Positions 47,514 to 56,797 of a stretch of DNA of 64,000 nucleotides are shown piece after piece. Within the stretch, counting starts at the first letter, position 1. Each line of letters begins with the position of its first letter. The stretch spans positions 1 to 64,000 of the forward strand of contig JANXAS010000007.1 in assembly GCA_025062195.1 (NCBI GenBank), given 5' to 3'. The notes under the pieces are model-generated. The model saw nothing but the letters and a program-made list of their open reading frames with translations, had not been told where the DNA came from and searched no databases. The stretch is from Armatimonadota bacterium. GTDB lineage: Bacteria; Armatimonadota; Fervidibacteria; Fervidibacterales; Thermosaccharophagaceae. The position numbers and the translations under genes are program-made.

Positions 47514-47557
47514 GCTCCTTCAGACAACCTTTTCCTGCCCTTACACGGCACACAAAT

Positions 47558-47584
47558 TTTCGGCTCGGCAGTAGCCTCGCCATC
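47558..47584 (-). repeat. Interspersed repeat R1, copy 2
   Basis: The minus strand reads GGCGAGGCTACTGCCGAGCC then GAAAA, with one base (T for C) different from the other two copies. Confidence 0.7.
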
Positions 47585-47612
47585 CGAAAACGAATTTTGT
47601 GCCTTGCACTCA

Positions 47613-47640
47613 TTTTCGGCTCGGCGGTAGCCTCGCCCTC
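47613..47640 (-). repeat. Interspersed repeat R1, copy 3
   Basis: The minus strand reads GGGCGAGGCTACCGCCGAGC then CGAAAA, identical in the core to copy 1 and in the same orientation. Confidence 0.7.
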
Positions 47641-47771
47641 TGAAACAGACTTTGAGTTCAGAGCCTTGCACTTAACATTGAATTTGACTTGGCAGCGCAA
47701 AAAGTGAAACTGATTATCTGGAAACTGATTATCTGTCAGGTGAGCGCCGAGCTTATTCGGCAAGACTTTTC

Positions 47772-47789
47772 CGCCATCTAAAGATGGCG
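47772..47789 (-). repeat. Palindromic repeat R3, copy 2
   Basis: CGCCATCT-AA-AGATGGCG, a perfect 8-bp stem with a 2-nt spacer. Extended on the minus strand as TTTTTGAGCGCC...GGCGG, matching copy 1 at 46992 but in the opposite orientation. Confidence 0.65.
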
Positions 47790-47909
47790 CTCAAAAAGCT
47801 GTCATCAGCTATGAGCTATAGCCTGTAGCATGATTTGAAAAACGCCCACCAACAAAGCTCGCGATAGAGGGCGGACCTATAAACACGATGAAGGTAGGGG
47901 GTGAAATTT

Positions 47910-49721
47910 ATGTGCCGTCTTCAAAATCGCCTGCCATACATTGTGGTGCTGTCCATGGCGCTCTGGCTGTATAATTTATCTTCACTCGCCACCTGTGCAT
48001 CTGTGACGGGGCGAGTCTTTGAAGATGCGAACGGGAATGGCACCTATGATGATGGGGAAGCGGCTATAGCTGGTGTGATAGTCACCGACGGACGAAAGGT
48101 AACTGTGACGGATGCTCATGGACATTACAAGCTCACTTGCGACCAATCCACACGCTTTATTTACATCACACAGCCAACCGGCTGGAAAGCAACCCAAGGT
48201 TGGTTCAAAAGGCTAAGCGCAAATGAAAAGGGTGATGCCGCCAAAATTGACTTCCCGATGGTCAAGCAAAAGCAGCAGATGCCCTTCTTCTTCATACACA
48301 TCACAGATGTGCACATTGCAAGCCCGGCAACGGCGATGTCACTTCACAGGCTATTAACCGAAATTGATGGGGCACAAGTTAAGCCGTCATTTATCGTCAT
48401 CACGGGCGATTTGGTGGCAGCTGGCGATGCCGTCCCAGAAAGCACTGCAAGGCATTTGTTTGAACTTTACAAGGGTGCTTGTGAGGGCATTATTCTGCCA
48501 GTATACCATGTCGTCGGAAACCACGATTTAGTGAGTGTAAACTTTAAAGGCAACGGCACGGTTGACACATTCTCAGAAGCATACGGCAAAGGCATGTTTG
48601 AGATGTTGCTTAGTCCACGCTATTATGGGTTTGAACATGCAGGCATACATTTTTTATCCCTTGATTTGCATCCAATTCATGACGGGAGACAGGCTATCGG
48701 GCTTGATGTGGGACAAATTGAGTGGCTGAGGCAGTATGCGCGCTGCCTGAAAGGCGGCACAAAGCTCATCATGTTTGCGCATGTGCCAATAACACGAATA
48801 CCTGCCGAACAGGCAATTTTGCTTCTCGGCATGTTCAGCCATTGCAAATTGCTCTCTATACACTCCGGAGATGAGCATAGGGTATTCTCAATTGACTTCG
48901 GCTCATGGCGCCAATTTATATCTGGCGCACTTTCGGGGAGCTGGTGGACCGGTCCGAATCCGGATGGCTATCCGCAGGGCTACTCAATTGTATGCGTTGA
49001 GGATGCCAAAGTGGATGTCCGCTACGTGCCGGCATGGCGAAGGCTTGCACCAATTCCAGTTGAGCCACCTGTAACTGTTGCTTATGGCGGCTTCAACATG
49101 ATACCGACATATTCGGGCGTCCAAAGGCTGTTGGTTCAAACACTGCGCATACACACCGACGCCAAATCGGTGCGTGCGAGAATTGGCTTTGGAAAATGGA
49201 CTGAGTTGCGCAAGGTGCGCGATGAGATTTGCACATCGCTTTGGGAAGGCTTGATTGAGACAGAGGGGCAGCGCGACGGTATGGCGATGTTGACCATATC
49301 GGCAGGTTCAGAGGGGATCAGCGAGTTGTCCCAATACCGCATATTCGTATACAATGCAAGGACACCGTATACGGCAACCGAGGATGCGGTATTGCATATT
49401 GAGCTGGACGAAGTTGACGGCATGGTGAGCGTGTTCGTTGAAGAGTTAGAGGTGGCTAAGGTGCAGCCAAAGGATGGCGCAAAAAGAGTCATCGCATCAT
49501 TGCGCATACCAAAAGATGTGCTCACAAAGAGGGTTGTGAAGGTGCGCCTTGCTTCGGGGATTATCGGTAAGTCGCAGGTTGATGACCTTATCATTCGCCA
49601 TGCCTCACTTATATATGGCGGGAGAAAACTCGCTGACGAACGCATCAGCGGAACGATTACAATTGGCGATGACATCACCGGTAGGAAAGGCGAAGCAGTG
49701 CTCCTGTTTGAATTGCCATAA
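47910..49721 (+). CDS. Secreted calcineurin-like phosphoesterase with N-terminal SdrD-B/Cna-type domain
   Basis: A 603-residue protein. Signal peptide (~10-30), then a small beta domain (SVTGRVFEDANGNGTYDDGEAAIAGVIVTD) with an Asp-rich loop, then a metallophosphoesterase domain: HITDVHI, ITGDLVAAGD, VVGNHD and, later, FAHVPITR in place of the usual GHxH. A beta-rich C-terminal ~200 residues follows. It acts outside the cytoplasm; the substrate is unknown. Start ATG 47910 behind AGGGGGTGA. Confidence 0.88.
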   Translation: MCRLQNRLPYIVVLSMALWLYNLSSLATCASVTGRVFEDANGNGTYDDGEAAIAGVIVTDGRKVTVTDAHGHYKLTCDQSTRFIYITQPTGWKATQGWFKRLSANEKGDAAKIDFPMVKQKQQMPFFFIHITDVHIASPATAMSLHRLLTEIDGAQVKPSFIVITGDLVAAGDAVPESTARHLFELYKGACEGIILPVYHVVGNHDLVSVNFKGNGTVDTFSEAYGKGMFEMLLSPRYYGFEHAGIHFLSLDLHPIHDGRQAIGLDVGQIEWLRQYARCLKGGTKLIMFAHVPITRIPAEQAILLLGMFSHCKLLSIHSGDEHRVFSIDFGSWRQFISGALSGSWWTGPNPDGYPQGYSIVCVEDAKVDVRYVPAWRRLAPIPVEPPVTVAYGGFNMIPTYSGVQRLLVQTLRIHTDAKSVRARIGFGKWTELRKVRDEICTSLWEGLIETEGQRDGMAMLTISAGSEGISELSQYRIFVYNARTPYTATEDAVLHIELDEVDGMVSVFVEELEVAKVQPKDGAKRVIASLRIPKDVLTKRVVKVRLASGIIGKSQVDDLIIRHASLIYGGRKLADERISGTITIGDDITGRKGEAVLLFELP

Positions 49722-49788
49722 GCATGCGCCATCATAAGTGGCGAGGACAGAAAGTGTGGTGAGTTTCAGGGGCACTAAATGGTGAACA

Positions 49789-50988
49789 ATGATGGATTTA
49801 CGAGACAGGCTAAAGTTGCTCTCGTTGGAGGCTTGCGTTGAAGTTGCCGACCCAACTGAGGCGCCACAGTTGCTTACGCAAAAGGGTGTTGCTGCAAGCC
49901 AACGCCTTATCGGCAACCTTGTTAAGTCCATTTATGTGGCGAAGGCTCCATCATTTAGCGGCACAAGCGAAGTGCCATTGCTGAAGACGCTGCTAACGAA
50001 TGCTTGCCGAAAAGATTGTCGTTACTGCTCAACAAGTTGTCTCGTTGACAGACGCACCATCAGCGTTACACCATACGAACTTGCGATGGCATTCATGGAA
50101 ATGTATCGCCGCGGGCTTGTAAGGGGTCTCTTCCTGAGTTCGGGCGTCCATGGTAGTGCTGATGCCACAATGGAGATGCTCATAGATGCTGCCGTTATCC
50201 TTCGGCGGAAACTCGGCTATGATGGTTACCTGCACCTTAAAGTGATGCCGGGCGCAAGCGAGGATGCCGTAAGGCAAGCGGCAAAGCTCGCTGACAGGTT
50301 GTCATGCAACCTTGAAGCGCCAAACGAGAGCAGGCTAAGGGCAATAGCTCCAAGCAAGGATTTTGATGGTGAGATATGGAAGACACTCACTATCATAGGC
50401 AAGTGCGCAAAGGAGGGACTGCTCAAATCCGGCTATACGACGCAGCTTGTTGTCGGTGCTGCTGGTGAATCGGACCGAGAAATACTGGTCACGGTATGGC
50501 TACTATACAGGCAGCATGGTTTGCACCGCGCATACTACAGCGGTTTTATACCAATAGCTGGGACGCCGATGGAGAATCACCCTCCCACATCGCCACAGAG
50601 GCAGATGAGACTGTATCAAGCCGATTGGCTGCTGCGGTTTTACGGGTTTAAACTTGACGAGCTTCCATTTGACGAGTCCGGCAACCTGCCGCTTAATGTT
50701 GACCCAAAGATGGCTTGGGCAATGGCGCACACCGATACTTTCCCAATTGAGGTGAATGAAGCTCCAAGGGAGCTTTTATTGCGCGTGCCCGGAATAGGCA
50801 TAAACGCTGCAGAACGCATAATCAAGGCAAGGAGGGAACGCAAGCTCACATCGGTTGAGCAAATTAAGGCGCTCGGCGTGGCAGTTGAGCGCTGTGCGCC
50901 ATTCATCTTGCTTGATGGCAAATCACCGGCAAAACGAAAGCTATTGCGCCTGCCAATTGAGCCATATGGATCTCACCGCGCAAATTGA
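49789..50988 (+). CDS. Radical SAM protein with C-terminal helix-hairpin-helix (putative DNA modification/repair family)
   Basis: A 399-residue protein. The radical SAM [4Fe-4S] motif is CRKDCRYC (C-x3-C-x2-C) near residue 73-80, and the C-terminal ~70 residues carry a DNA-binding-type helix-hairpin-helix (LRVPGIGINAAERIIKARRERKL). Proteins of this layout are annotated as putative DNA modification/repair radical SAM proteins and often have a uracil-DNA-glycosylase-like partner, which is not found here. Start ATG 49789 after GGTGAACA. Convergent with csaB, 3 bp apart. Confidence 0.88.
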   Translation: MMDLRDRLKLLSLEACVEVADPTEAPQLLTQKGVAASQRLIGNLVKSIYVAKAPSFSGTSEVPLLKTLLTNACRKDCRYCSTSCLVDRRTISVTPYELAMAFMEMYRRGLVRGLFLSSGVHGSADATMEMLIDAAVILRRKLGYDGYLHLKVMPGASEDAVRQAAKLADRLSCNLEAPNESRLRAIAPSKDFDGEIWKTLTIIGKCAKEGLLKSGYTTQLVVGAAGESDREILVTVWLLYRQHGLHRAYYSGFIPIAGTPMENHPPTSPQRQMRLYQADWLLRFYGFKLDELPFDESGNLPLNVDPKMAWAMAHTDTFPIEVNEAPRELLLRVPGIGINAAERIIKARRERKLTSVEQIKALGVAVERCAPFILLDGKSPAKRKLLRLPIEPYGSHRAN

Positions 50989-50991
50989 CGC

Positions 50992-52044
50992 TCAAAGGAG
51001 GGTTTCAAGGAGCAGCGTCAGATTGCGCTCAGACAGCGCCCTTGCCACACGCGCAAACTGAAGGGCTGAAGTGTGCAACTCATTCCATCTATCCAAGCAT
51101 TCAATCACACACTCACGGACGCGCTTTGCCGAAACCTCACCCCACGGTATGCAAAGATGAGGTGCAAAGGAATCCATGAGTGCCTTCACTTTTGGGTCGT
51201 AGCTGATTGCTATTGCGGGTATGCCAACCATGCATGCCGCTATAAGTGAATGCAGCCTAACACCAATGAGCAGGTGCATTCCGTTTATTGCTTTCCACAG
51301 CTCGCAAATTGAAGCTGGCGCGATTGCTGTTGCTTCATGTGCGCCCAATTGCTCGCAGAGCCTTTCACTCAACGGCTTATCATTGCTTGAAAGGCTTATG
51401 CAGCGCACAGAGCCAATCTTTATGGGGAGTGTGAGCAAGCCTTGAGCTATGTGCATCATAACATCGCTTGCACCATGCCAATCACGCATCGCTACGGCAA
51501 TCGCCACTTGCTTAGATGGTGGCTTGGCTTCAAACTGCGGCTCAATCATGAATGCCAAATCGGCTGTAAGATGCACCTTATCCATTGGTGCGCCCAGCTT
51601 TGCCGCAAGCTCAAGTGACGCCTTATCACGGAATGTGAGCAATTCGCACGAGCGCATTGCTGTGGAAGCCAATCGCTTACTTGCACGCCTCCTCAACGGA
51701 CCGAGCCCCTGAGCAAGCAATATCGGCTTACAGCGGAGGGACCGTGAGAGCAAGATCAAAGATGTGTAGTAAAGGAGTGAGCGTAAGCTTGTAGCATCTT
51801 GGAGCAAGCTCCCACCACATCCGATTGCGGCATCGGACTTCAGGATGCGTTTCGCTATCTTGGGCATGTCTAACTTGCGCACGGACTTGACCGAATGAAC
51901 TCTCGCAGTCTCTTCCACATTACCGCTTATGACAGTGACATCAAACTTTATGCGCTTTTTCATTCCCGACAGGAAGGCGTGCAGCATCATTTCATCGCCG
52001 AGGTTGCCATGCCCAAAGTAACCGAACACAAGGAACCGGAACAT
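50992..52044 (-). CDS. csaB: Polysaccharide pyruvyl transferase CsaB
   Basis: Adds ketal-pyruvate to a cell-wall or surface polysaccharide, which lets SLH-domain S-layer proteins bind. A 350-residue protein with typical N-terminal GYFGHGNLGDEMML, DAAIGCGGSLLQD, LLAQGLGPL, and C-terminal GVRLHSLIAACMVGIPAIAISYDPKV. It follows the DUF5693 gene by 14 bp, a conserved pairing. Suggests an S-layer or SLH-anchored envelope. Confidence 0.94.
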   Translation of the reverse strand: MFRFLVFGYFGHGNLGDEMMLHAFLSGMKKRIKFDVTVISGNVEETARVHSVKSVRKLDMPKIAKRILKSDAAIGCGGSLLQDATSLRSLLYYTSLILLSRSLRCKPILLAQGLGPLRRRASKRLASTAMRSCELLTFRDKASLELAAKLGAPMDKVHLTADLAFMIEPQFEAKPPSKQVAIAVAMRDWHGASDVMMHIAQGLLTLPIKIGSVRCISLSSNDKPLSERLCEQLGAHEATAIAPASICELWKAINGMHLLIGVRLHSLIAACMVGIPAIAISYDPKVKALMDSFAPHLCIPWGEVSAKRVRECVIECLDRWNELHTSALQFARVARALSERNLTLLLETLL

Positions 52045-52058
52045 TGCCTGCTCTTACC

Positions 52059-54056
52059 TCATTGCCGTTGTGCTCTCTGCATGACAAAGCAAATTATTGC
52101 GAGAGCTATAGCTCCGATAAGCCACCCAATCCAAAGCCCATGCGCTGTCCTGAGAAGCGAAATATTCAATGGGGTATGGATATGAGTGAATGTGTTCAAC
52201 ATTGACAGCTGCCCAATGAACCCAACAAGCAATAGCGGTGTGCTCACTCGTTCTCCTGTAAGTGCTCTCAATCCAAATCCTAAAACGAGCATCGGATGAC
52301 CTATAAACGCCTCTTTAAATCTTGGGCGTGCAATCAAAAGGCGCTCAAGCAACTCTCTCAACTTTAGCTCCCATGTCGGTGCAGCTTCAGGAACTATGTT
52401 GCCCGTGCGTATGATCCAATACGCGCCGGCAGCCAAGATGAAAATGCTTACAGCAGCGTGCCACCAGAGCACCGGTGACGAAAACATGCCTTTTAGCCTG
52501 CGCAAAGAAGCGTCAAGGCGACTGTGCAAATCTCCGCCTTTGTTTAACCATCCGCTAATCAGCACTGCTGCAAGAAGAAACACTGGCAAGAGTTGCGACA
52601 GCTTCACGCCGCGAAACCGCTCTATGACGACCATGAAGCGCCTATCGCACAGCAGGCTGATGATTAGGGCACCGCCACACAGCGTCACTGCCGAGCATAT
52701 GGCAAACTGCACTGTAGCCAACGATATACATCTCCAGCTGTTAAGAGCAGCTTCACAAGTTTCTTCGCTGCGCCCCTGCAATGTTACACACATTGCGAGC
52801 ATTGGGAAGGTGAGCGCAACGGCGAGGGCGCAAAGCAGTATCCATAGGGTGTGCAGCGTAACGGCACACGCCAATGCAAACACGCTTAGCCCGATGAGAA
52901 GCCCAAGGCTAACAGTAACCTTCAACGGCAAAATGATGCCAAGCAGCAGCGTGAAACCGGAAACGGCTGCTACGGAACTGATGGCGGTTGTCAGAACGCG
53001 AACAGATTCTTTCGGCAATGGCTGTTCAAACGGCTCTGGCATGCCAAGTGTGAAGCCTCTATCCTTCAATGCCTCACTCAATCTTCCGACCAACCTTTTG
53101 GTGCTCTCCAGGGCGTCATTTGAGGCTGTGGGTGGTATACGAACATAACAAACCCTTACATTGCGTTCGGAAACAGCTCTCACAAACCTTTGAACGACTT
53201 CATCGGGCGAGCGCAAAGCCATCTCCTGCCTCGTTACACTGTGCAGGCGCACGATCGCCCCATCAAGCTCCCTTGCAAGGCGTTGCTCACCGCGCTGCTT
53301 TGCAAACTCAATCGTCGCCATAAGGAGAGCGTTTTGGCGCATTGCCTTTGCGACATCGCTTATTAGCTCCCTATATCCGAGCACCTCTTCGCCATCAAAA
53401 ACCAAAAGACTCACTCCGTTTGACTTGACCTGCTTTAAAATGTAGCTGAGCCAAGCATCGGTAAGCTGCTGCGTATTTGAGAGGCGAGCAACAACGCTCA
53501 GCCCGGAAGCCTTTATAGCGGCAATAATCCTCGGATTGATTCCGAGCCCCTCAGCGCCAATGTTAGGCAACATTGCATCGGTCAAAAGCACCGCGCCATT
53601 GCGGGAGAGCATAAGCCTATGCGTATCCCTTCCAGTTTTAACCCTCAAAGCTGAATGCAAAGCCCTCAAAAGGGCATAATCGCCCGAGAAGAGCATAATG
53701 GCGTCACCCTGCGGCTTGCCCTTCAAGCCGCCAGTGTTCCCCATGACCGTATCCCACATTGCCCTCGGCAGAATGGCAATCTCACCGGATGAGAGCAACT
53801 CGCTTAGTTTCATCTCCGTCACTGCTACGCCAGTGGCTCCAACTTGCTTAAACTCGCGCAGCAAGTCGCCAAATGGCATCCCGCAAAGCGTCGCCAAGCG
53901 TTGCAATTCTTCGCAGTCAAGCACAATAGCGACGGTGCGGTTCTCCCTCTCAACCGCCCACCGATTCATCCCAGCAAATAAAGACACCAGCACACCAATG
54001 CCGATTAAAAGCCAACACAACAGTTCATCATAGCCTGCACTCCTAATGCGCAGCAC
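52059..54056 (-). CDS. DUF5693 family membrane protein
   Basis: A 665-residue protein with an N-terminal anchor (~15-30), an extracytoplasmic domain (~30-340; QVGATGVAVTEMKLSELLSSGE, GVSLLVFDGEEVLGYRELI) and about nine C-terminal transmembrane segments. It matches the DUF5693 family, which sits next to csaB in many Gram-positive and Armatimonadota-like genomes. Probably takes part in surface-polymer handling; the biochemical role is unknown. Confidence 0.85.
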   Translation of the reverse strand: MLRIRSAGYDELLCWLLIGIGVLVSLFAGMNRWAVERENRTVAIVLDCEELQRLATLCGMPFGDLLREFKQVGATGVAVTEMKLSELLSSGEIAILPRAMWDTVMGNTGGLKGKPQGDAIMLFSGDYALLRALHSALRVKTGRDTHRLMLSRNGAVLLTDAMLPNIGAEGLGINPRIIAAIKASGLSVVARLSNTQQLTDAWLSYILKQVKSNGVSLLVFDGEEVLGYRELISDVAKAMRQNALLMATIEFAKQRGEQRLARELDGAIVRLHSVTRQEMALRSPDEVVQRFVRAVSERNVRVCYVRIPPTASNDALESTKRLVGRLSEALKDRGFTLGMPEPFEQPLPKESVRVLTTAISSVAAVSGFTLLLGIILPLKVTVSLGLLIGLSVFALACAVTLHTLWILLCALAVALTFPMLAMCVTLQGRSEETCEAALNSWRCISLATVQFAICSAVTLCGGALIISLLCDRRFMVVIERFRGVKLSQLLPVFLLAAVLISGWLNKGGDLHSRLDASLRRLKGMFSSPVLWWHAAVSIFILAAGAYWIIRTGNIVPEAAPTWELKLRELLERLLIARPRFKEAFIGHPMLVLGFGLRALTGERVSTPLLLVGFIGQLSMLNTFTHIHTPLNISLLRTAHGLWIGWLIGAIALAIICFVMQRAQRQ

Positions 54057-54108
54057 TGGTTAACTCCCTCCGCTGCACCTTCAACATTGCTTTTGGGGGA
54101 TGTGTCTT

Positions 54109-56688
54109 TCATCCTTCCCTGCGCACCTCAATGCGAACGACCGTGCCATTGGCTTTTAACCTCAACCTTCCGTTGACATCCGCCTGAACAATGGCTTCAC
54201 TACGTTCATCCTGAATATCGTATCGTGAGGTTGATGCAACCGAGATTGAAACAGCATGTTTTGAGTGCGGCGCAACCTCATACTCACCCGAGGATACGGT
54301 GACCGAAAACTTCGCCGGCTGTATTGCGCCTATGGCTAACCTCCCATTTTTGACTTTGATAACTGCATCGCTTCCATACAGCGTGAGTTCAATGCGCTTT
54401 GAATCATACCTCTGGATAACTGCCACAAATCTGCCCTCGCAATCAACAGCGATCGGCAATCGCTTTACGAAAGCCATTTCAAGCGGTTGGACAAACTTAT
54501 GTATGACGATATGCCTTGATTGAACTCCGATTGGGAATTCCGTGCACGCGTTTGTGAGCGCACCTGCGCCAAAGAGGGCAGCGTCCACCCTAATGGAAGC
54601 AAGCTGCGTTTCCCCCGATAGATTCACCAATGCAACACCCCTGTCAAACAGCGCCACCTTTAACTCATCGTTTACAAGGCTTGGTGAGGAAAGCAATTCA
54701 ACTTTTGCCTCACGGCTCAACAGATCGCCGTGGAATGCCTCAAAGCTTTTTGACGCCGTATTCCAATTCGCCCAAAGCAGTGTTGGAGCGTAAATCGCAA
54801 AGCCTCTCCCGAAGCGATTGATGCACATTGCCACAGCCTCGCTCGTTATCCTTCTTGTGCGTCTTGCATGGCGCATCATGAGCGCATACGGCTGAGCGCC
54901 CATGAAGCGCAAGACTGCTGCGATCGTCCGGAAAGGCATTTCGTCCTCACCAAGAATGTAACCTTCATGGAGAGAGGGGAAAAGCGGGTGGCGAAACAGT
55001 ATGCTCATACCGAGCGCCAGATTTGGCTCAACGATAAGCATCCTTGCACCGACCACACCAAACAGCATTGCGAAGTCTTGCGGCATAAGCCTGAACGGCT
55101 CACCGGCAGGGGATAAACTTGCACCGATATCAGAGACGAGCACACCGCCACTTGCAACAAAGTTCGTAAGCCATTTCGGGAACAACTTGAGCGGCTCCTC
55201 TTTCAAGCCCATCTCGGAAAGATGGTCAGGTGGTGTTGGCATCCCCAAGTTGTAGTGCACCACGCCGGTTTGGTCAACCACATGCGGTGAGATAAACAAC
55301 GGCGCCGGCATTAAGATGAGGCTGTAGCGCGATGGGTTGATGCGCCAAAGCGATTCAATGCTCAGGCAATCAAGCTGTCCATAGCGTGTGCCGAGCTTGA
55401 AGGCGTTGAGCAAGCCATTTGGCTCACCGAGTATAAGGCGCTGTGGCTGTGCATTCACATAGCCATGAGGTGTGGCATAGCCATAAAGCGGCATGCCATC
55501 TTGAACAAAACCCTCGGCAAACGGGATGTAGAGGATAGCGGCGTGGGTAAATGGTGTGGCATGCCATATGCCGGCTTCGGTGAGCTGCCGGAGCAACTCT
55601 GAGAGCACTTTTCTCAGCCTTTCATCCGACTTGAATGGCTGCCATGAATTGAACCCAATCCCACATGCACCATTTAATGCCGCAAGCTGTATCCAACGGA
55701 TGAGCTGCTGAAGCGAGATTGTTTTTGCGCCAAGCTGTGATGCAATCACCGGGATGACAAGGAAAGCATTGCCGCATCTGCCAATTGAAACTGAGTGGAC
55801 ATTGTGCGATTGCAATTCCGGCTCACAAGCATAAGGGAATGTTGCTGTAACGATGCCATCGTAGATTGACGGGACGCTTGAGATGCCCCGATAAGTTGAG
55901 AGCAACCCAGTTAGGATTGGTCGGTGAGCGTCGGAATCACGGATCACTTTCCCCCAAAACCACATCAGCCACTTTAGCGAGCACCATCTGTAAATAGCTC
56001 CCGAAAGCGATGAATGCCCGTATTGAGTCGGCGATTGAAGGTCATCAATCGTCATCGCGAGCTTCTGATTCAACGCCCTCAAATCGGCAATCGGAACACC
56101 GAAAGCATGGGAGAGCGCCTTTAGGTCACCATATGTGTGGGCAAGAAAAGCCCTAAAGCCTTCGTCATCATATCCGCCAGATTCAGCGGCTCTTTCATCC
56201 GGGAAGTTGGTTGTTGCCCATGCGACTATGTTTGTGTGTTTGCCAAGCTGCTTTACAACCTGTCTCAGCCATGATTGCGCAAATGAGATATATCGCCAGT
56301 CATAAACGGACATGCGAATGCCAGCTGGCGGTCTGGCATCAATGCACACAACCGCAAACAGTCCTTCGTCTTTGGCAGCCTCAAGCAGCCTCTCAGCTTC
56401 CGAGAGCTGCAACAGCGTGTTTGGACCATAAGATACATCAACCCAAACAGTGTTGAATCCGGCTTCCTTGTATGCCTCAAGTTCGTCAGGTGAACTTAAC
56501 TGGCGGGCGAAGAACAACGCCGTTGGTGTGCCATCAACAACAAGCTGTGCCTTCTGTTGGTCGCCGCGAAGGATGCCAACTTGATGCGCTTCAACTTCGC
56601 TCAAGCGGGTGGCAATGCAAAGCGCCAAAATCAGCGGTCTTAAAATTCGACCGCACCGGTTGATCAAGCTGATGGTTAAATCGCTCAC
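54109..56688 (-). CDS. Secreted GH42-like (beta-galactosidase fold) protein
   Basis: About 859 residues: signal peptide (RPLILALCIATRLSEVEA), then a TIM-barrel-like region (~50-370; AYKEAGFNTVWVDVSYGP, GIGFNSWQPF), a trimerisation-like middle domain and a beta-rich C-terminus. The place where GH42 has the Asn-Glu acid/base reads AWATTNFPDERAAES, so Asn and Glu are not adjacent and activity is uncertain. Start GTG 56688 with AGGAGGG 7 nt upstream; the 24 upstream residues of the track are not needed. The predicted role is in polysaccharide breakdown outside the cell. Confidence 0.75.
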   Translation of the reverse strand: MSDLTISLINRCGRILRPLILALCIATRLSEVEAHQVGILRGDQQKAQLVVDGTPTALFFARQLSSPDELEAYKEAGFNTVWVDVSYGPNTLLQLSEAERLLEAAKDEGLFAVVCIDARPPAGIRMSVYDWRYISFAQSWLRQVVKQLGKHTNIVAWATTNFPDERAAESGGYDDEGFRAFLAHTYGDLKALSHAFGVPIADLRALNQKLAMTIDDLQSPTQYGHSSLSGAIYRWCSLKWLMWFWGKVIRDSDAHRPILTGLLSTYRGISSVPSIYDGIVTATFPYACEPELQSHNVHSVSIGRCGNAFLVIPVIASQLGAKTISLQQLIRWIQLAALNGACGIGFNSWQPFKSDERLRKVLSELLRQLTEAGIWHATPFTHAAILYIPFAEGFVQDGMPLYGYATPHGYVNAQPQRLILGEPNGLLNAFKLGTRYGQLDCLSIESLWRINPSRYSLILMPAPLFISPHVVDQTGVVHYNLGMPTPPDHLSEMGLKEEPLKLFPKWLTNFVASGGVLVSDIGASLSPAGEPFRLMPQDFAMLFGVVGARMLIVEPNLALGMSILFRHPLFPSLHEGYILGEDEMPFRTIAAVLRFMGAQPYALMMRHARRTRRITSEAVAMCINRFGRGFAIYAPTLLWANWNTASKSFEAFHGDLLSREAKVELLSSPSLVNDELKVALFDRGVALVNLSGETQLASIRVDAALFGAGALTNACTEFPIGVQSRHIVIHKFVQPLEMAFVKRLPIAVDCEGRFVAVIQRYDSKRIELTLYGSDAVIKVKNGRLAIGAIQPAKFSVTVSSGEYEVAPHSKHAVSISVASTSRYDIQDERSEAIVQADVNGRLRLKANGTVVRIEVRREG

Positions 56689-56797
56689 TTCTGCCCTCCT
56701 ATAGCAATGCGCATTGACTTTCCCTTCGCAAGAAAGATAACCGTAAACTGAACGGCACACTCAAACTCGCCCCCGTTAATTCCTTGACTCACGCACG

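Larger units (their letters stand above)
46496..47909. other. 1.4-kb gene-free, repeat-rich intergenic region
   Basis: Between grpE (minus) and the phosphoesterase gene (plus). No ORF here has both a ribosome site and protein-like composition; 47488-47763 on the minus strand is made of repeat sequence. From 46990 to 47800 it is filled with short palindromes of at least four families, listed separately. It must also hold promoters for both flanking genes, but no clear -35/-10 pair was found. Confidence 0.7.

Noticed and set aside
47488-47763. 91-residue minus-strand ORF in the repeat region
   Set aside because: Built from R1 and R4 palindromes; not a protein-coding pattern.
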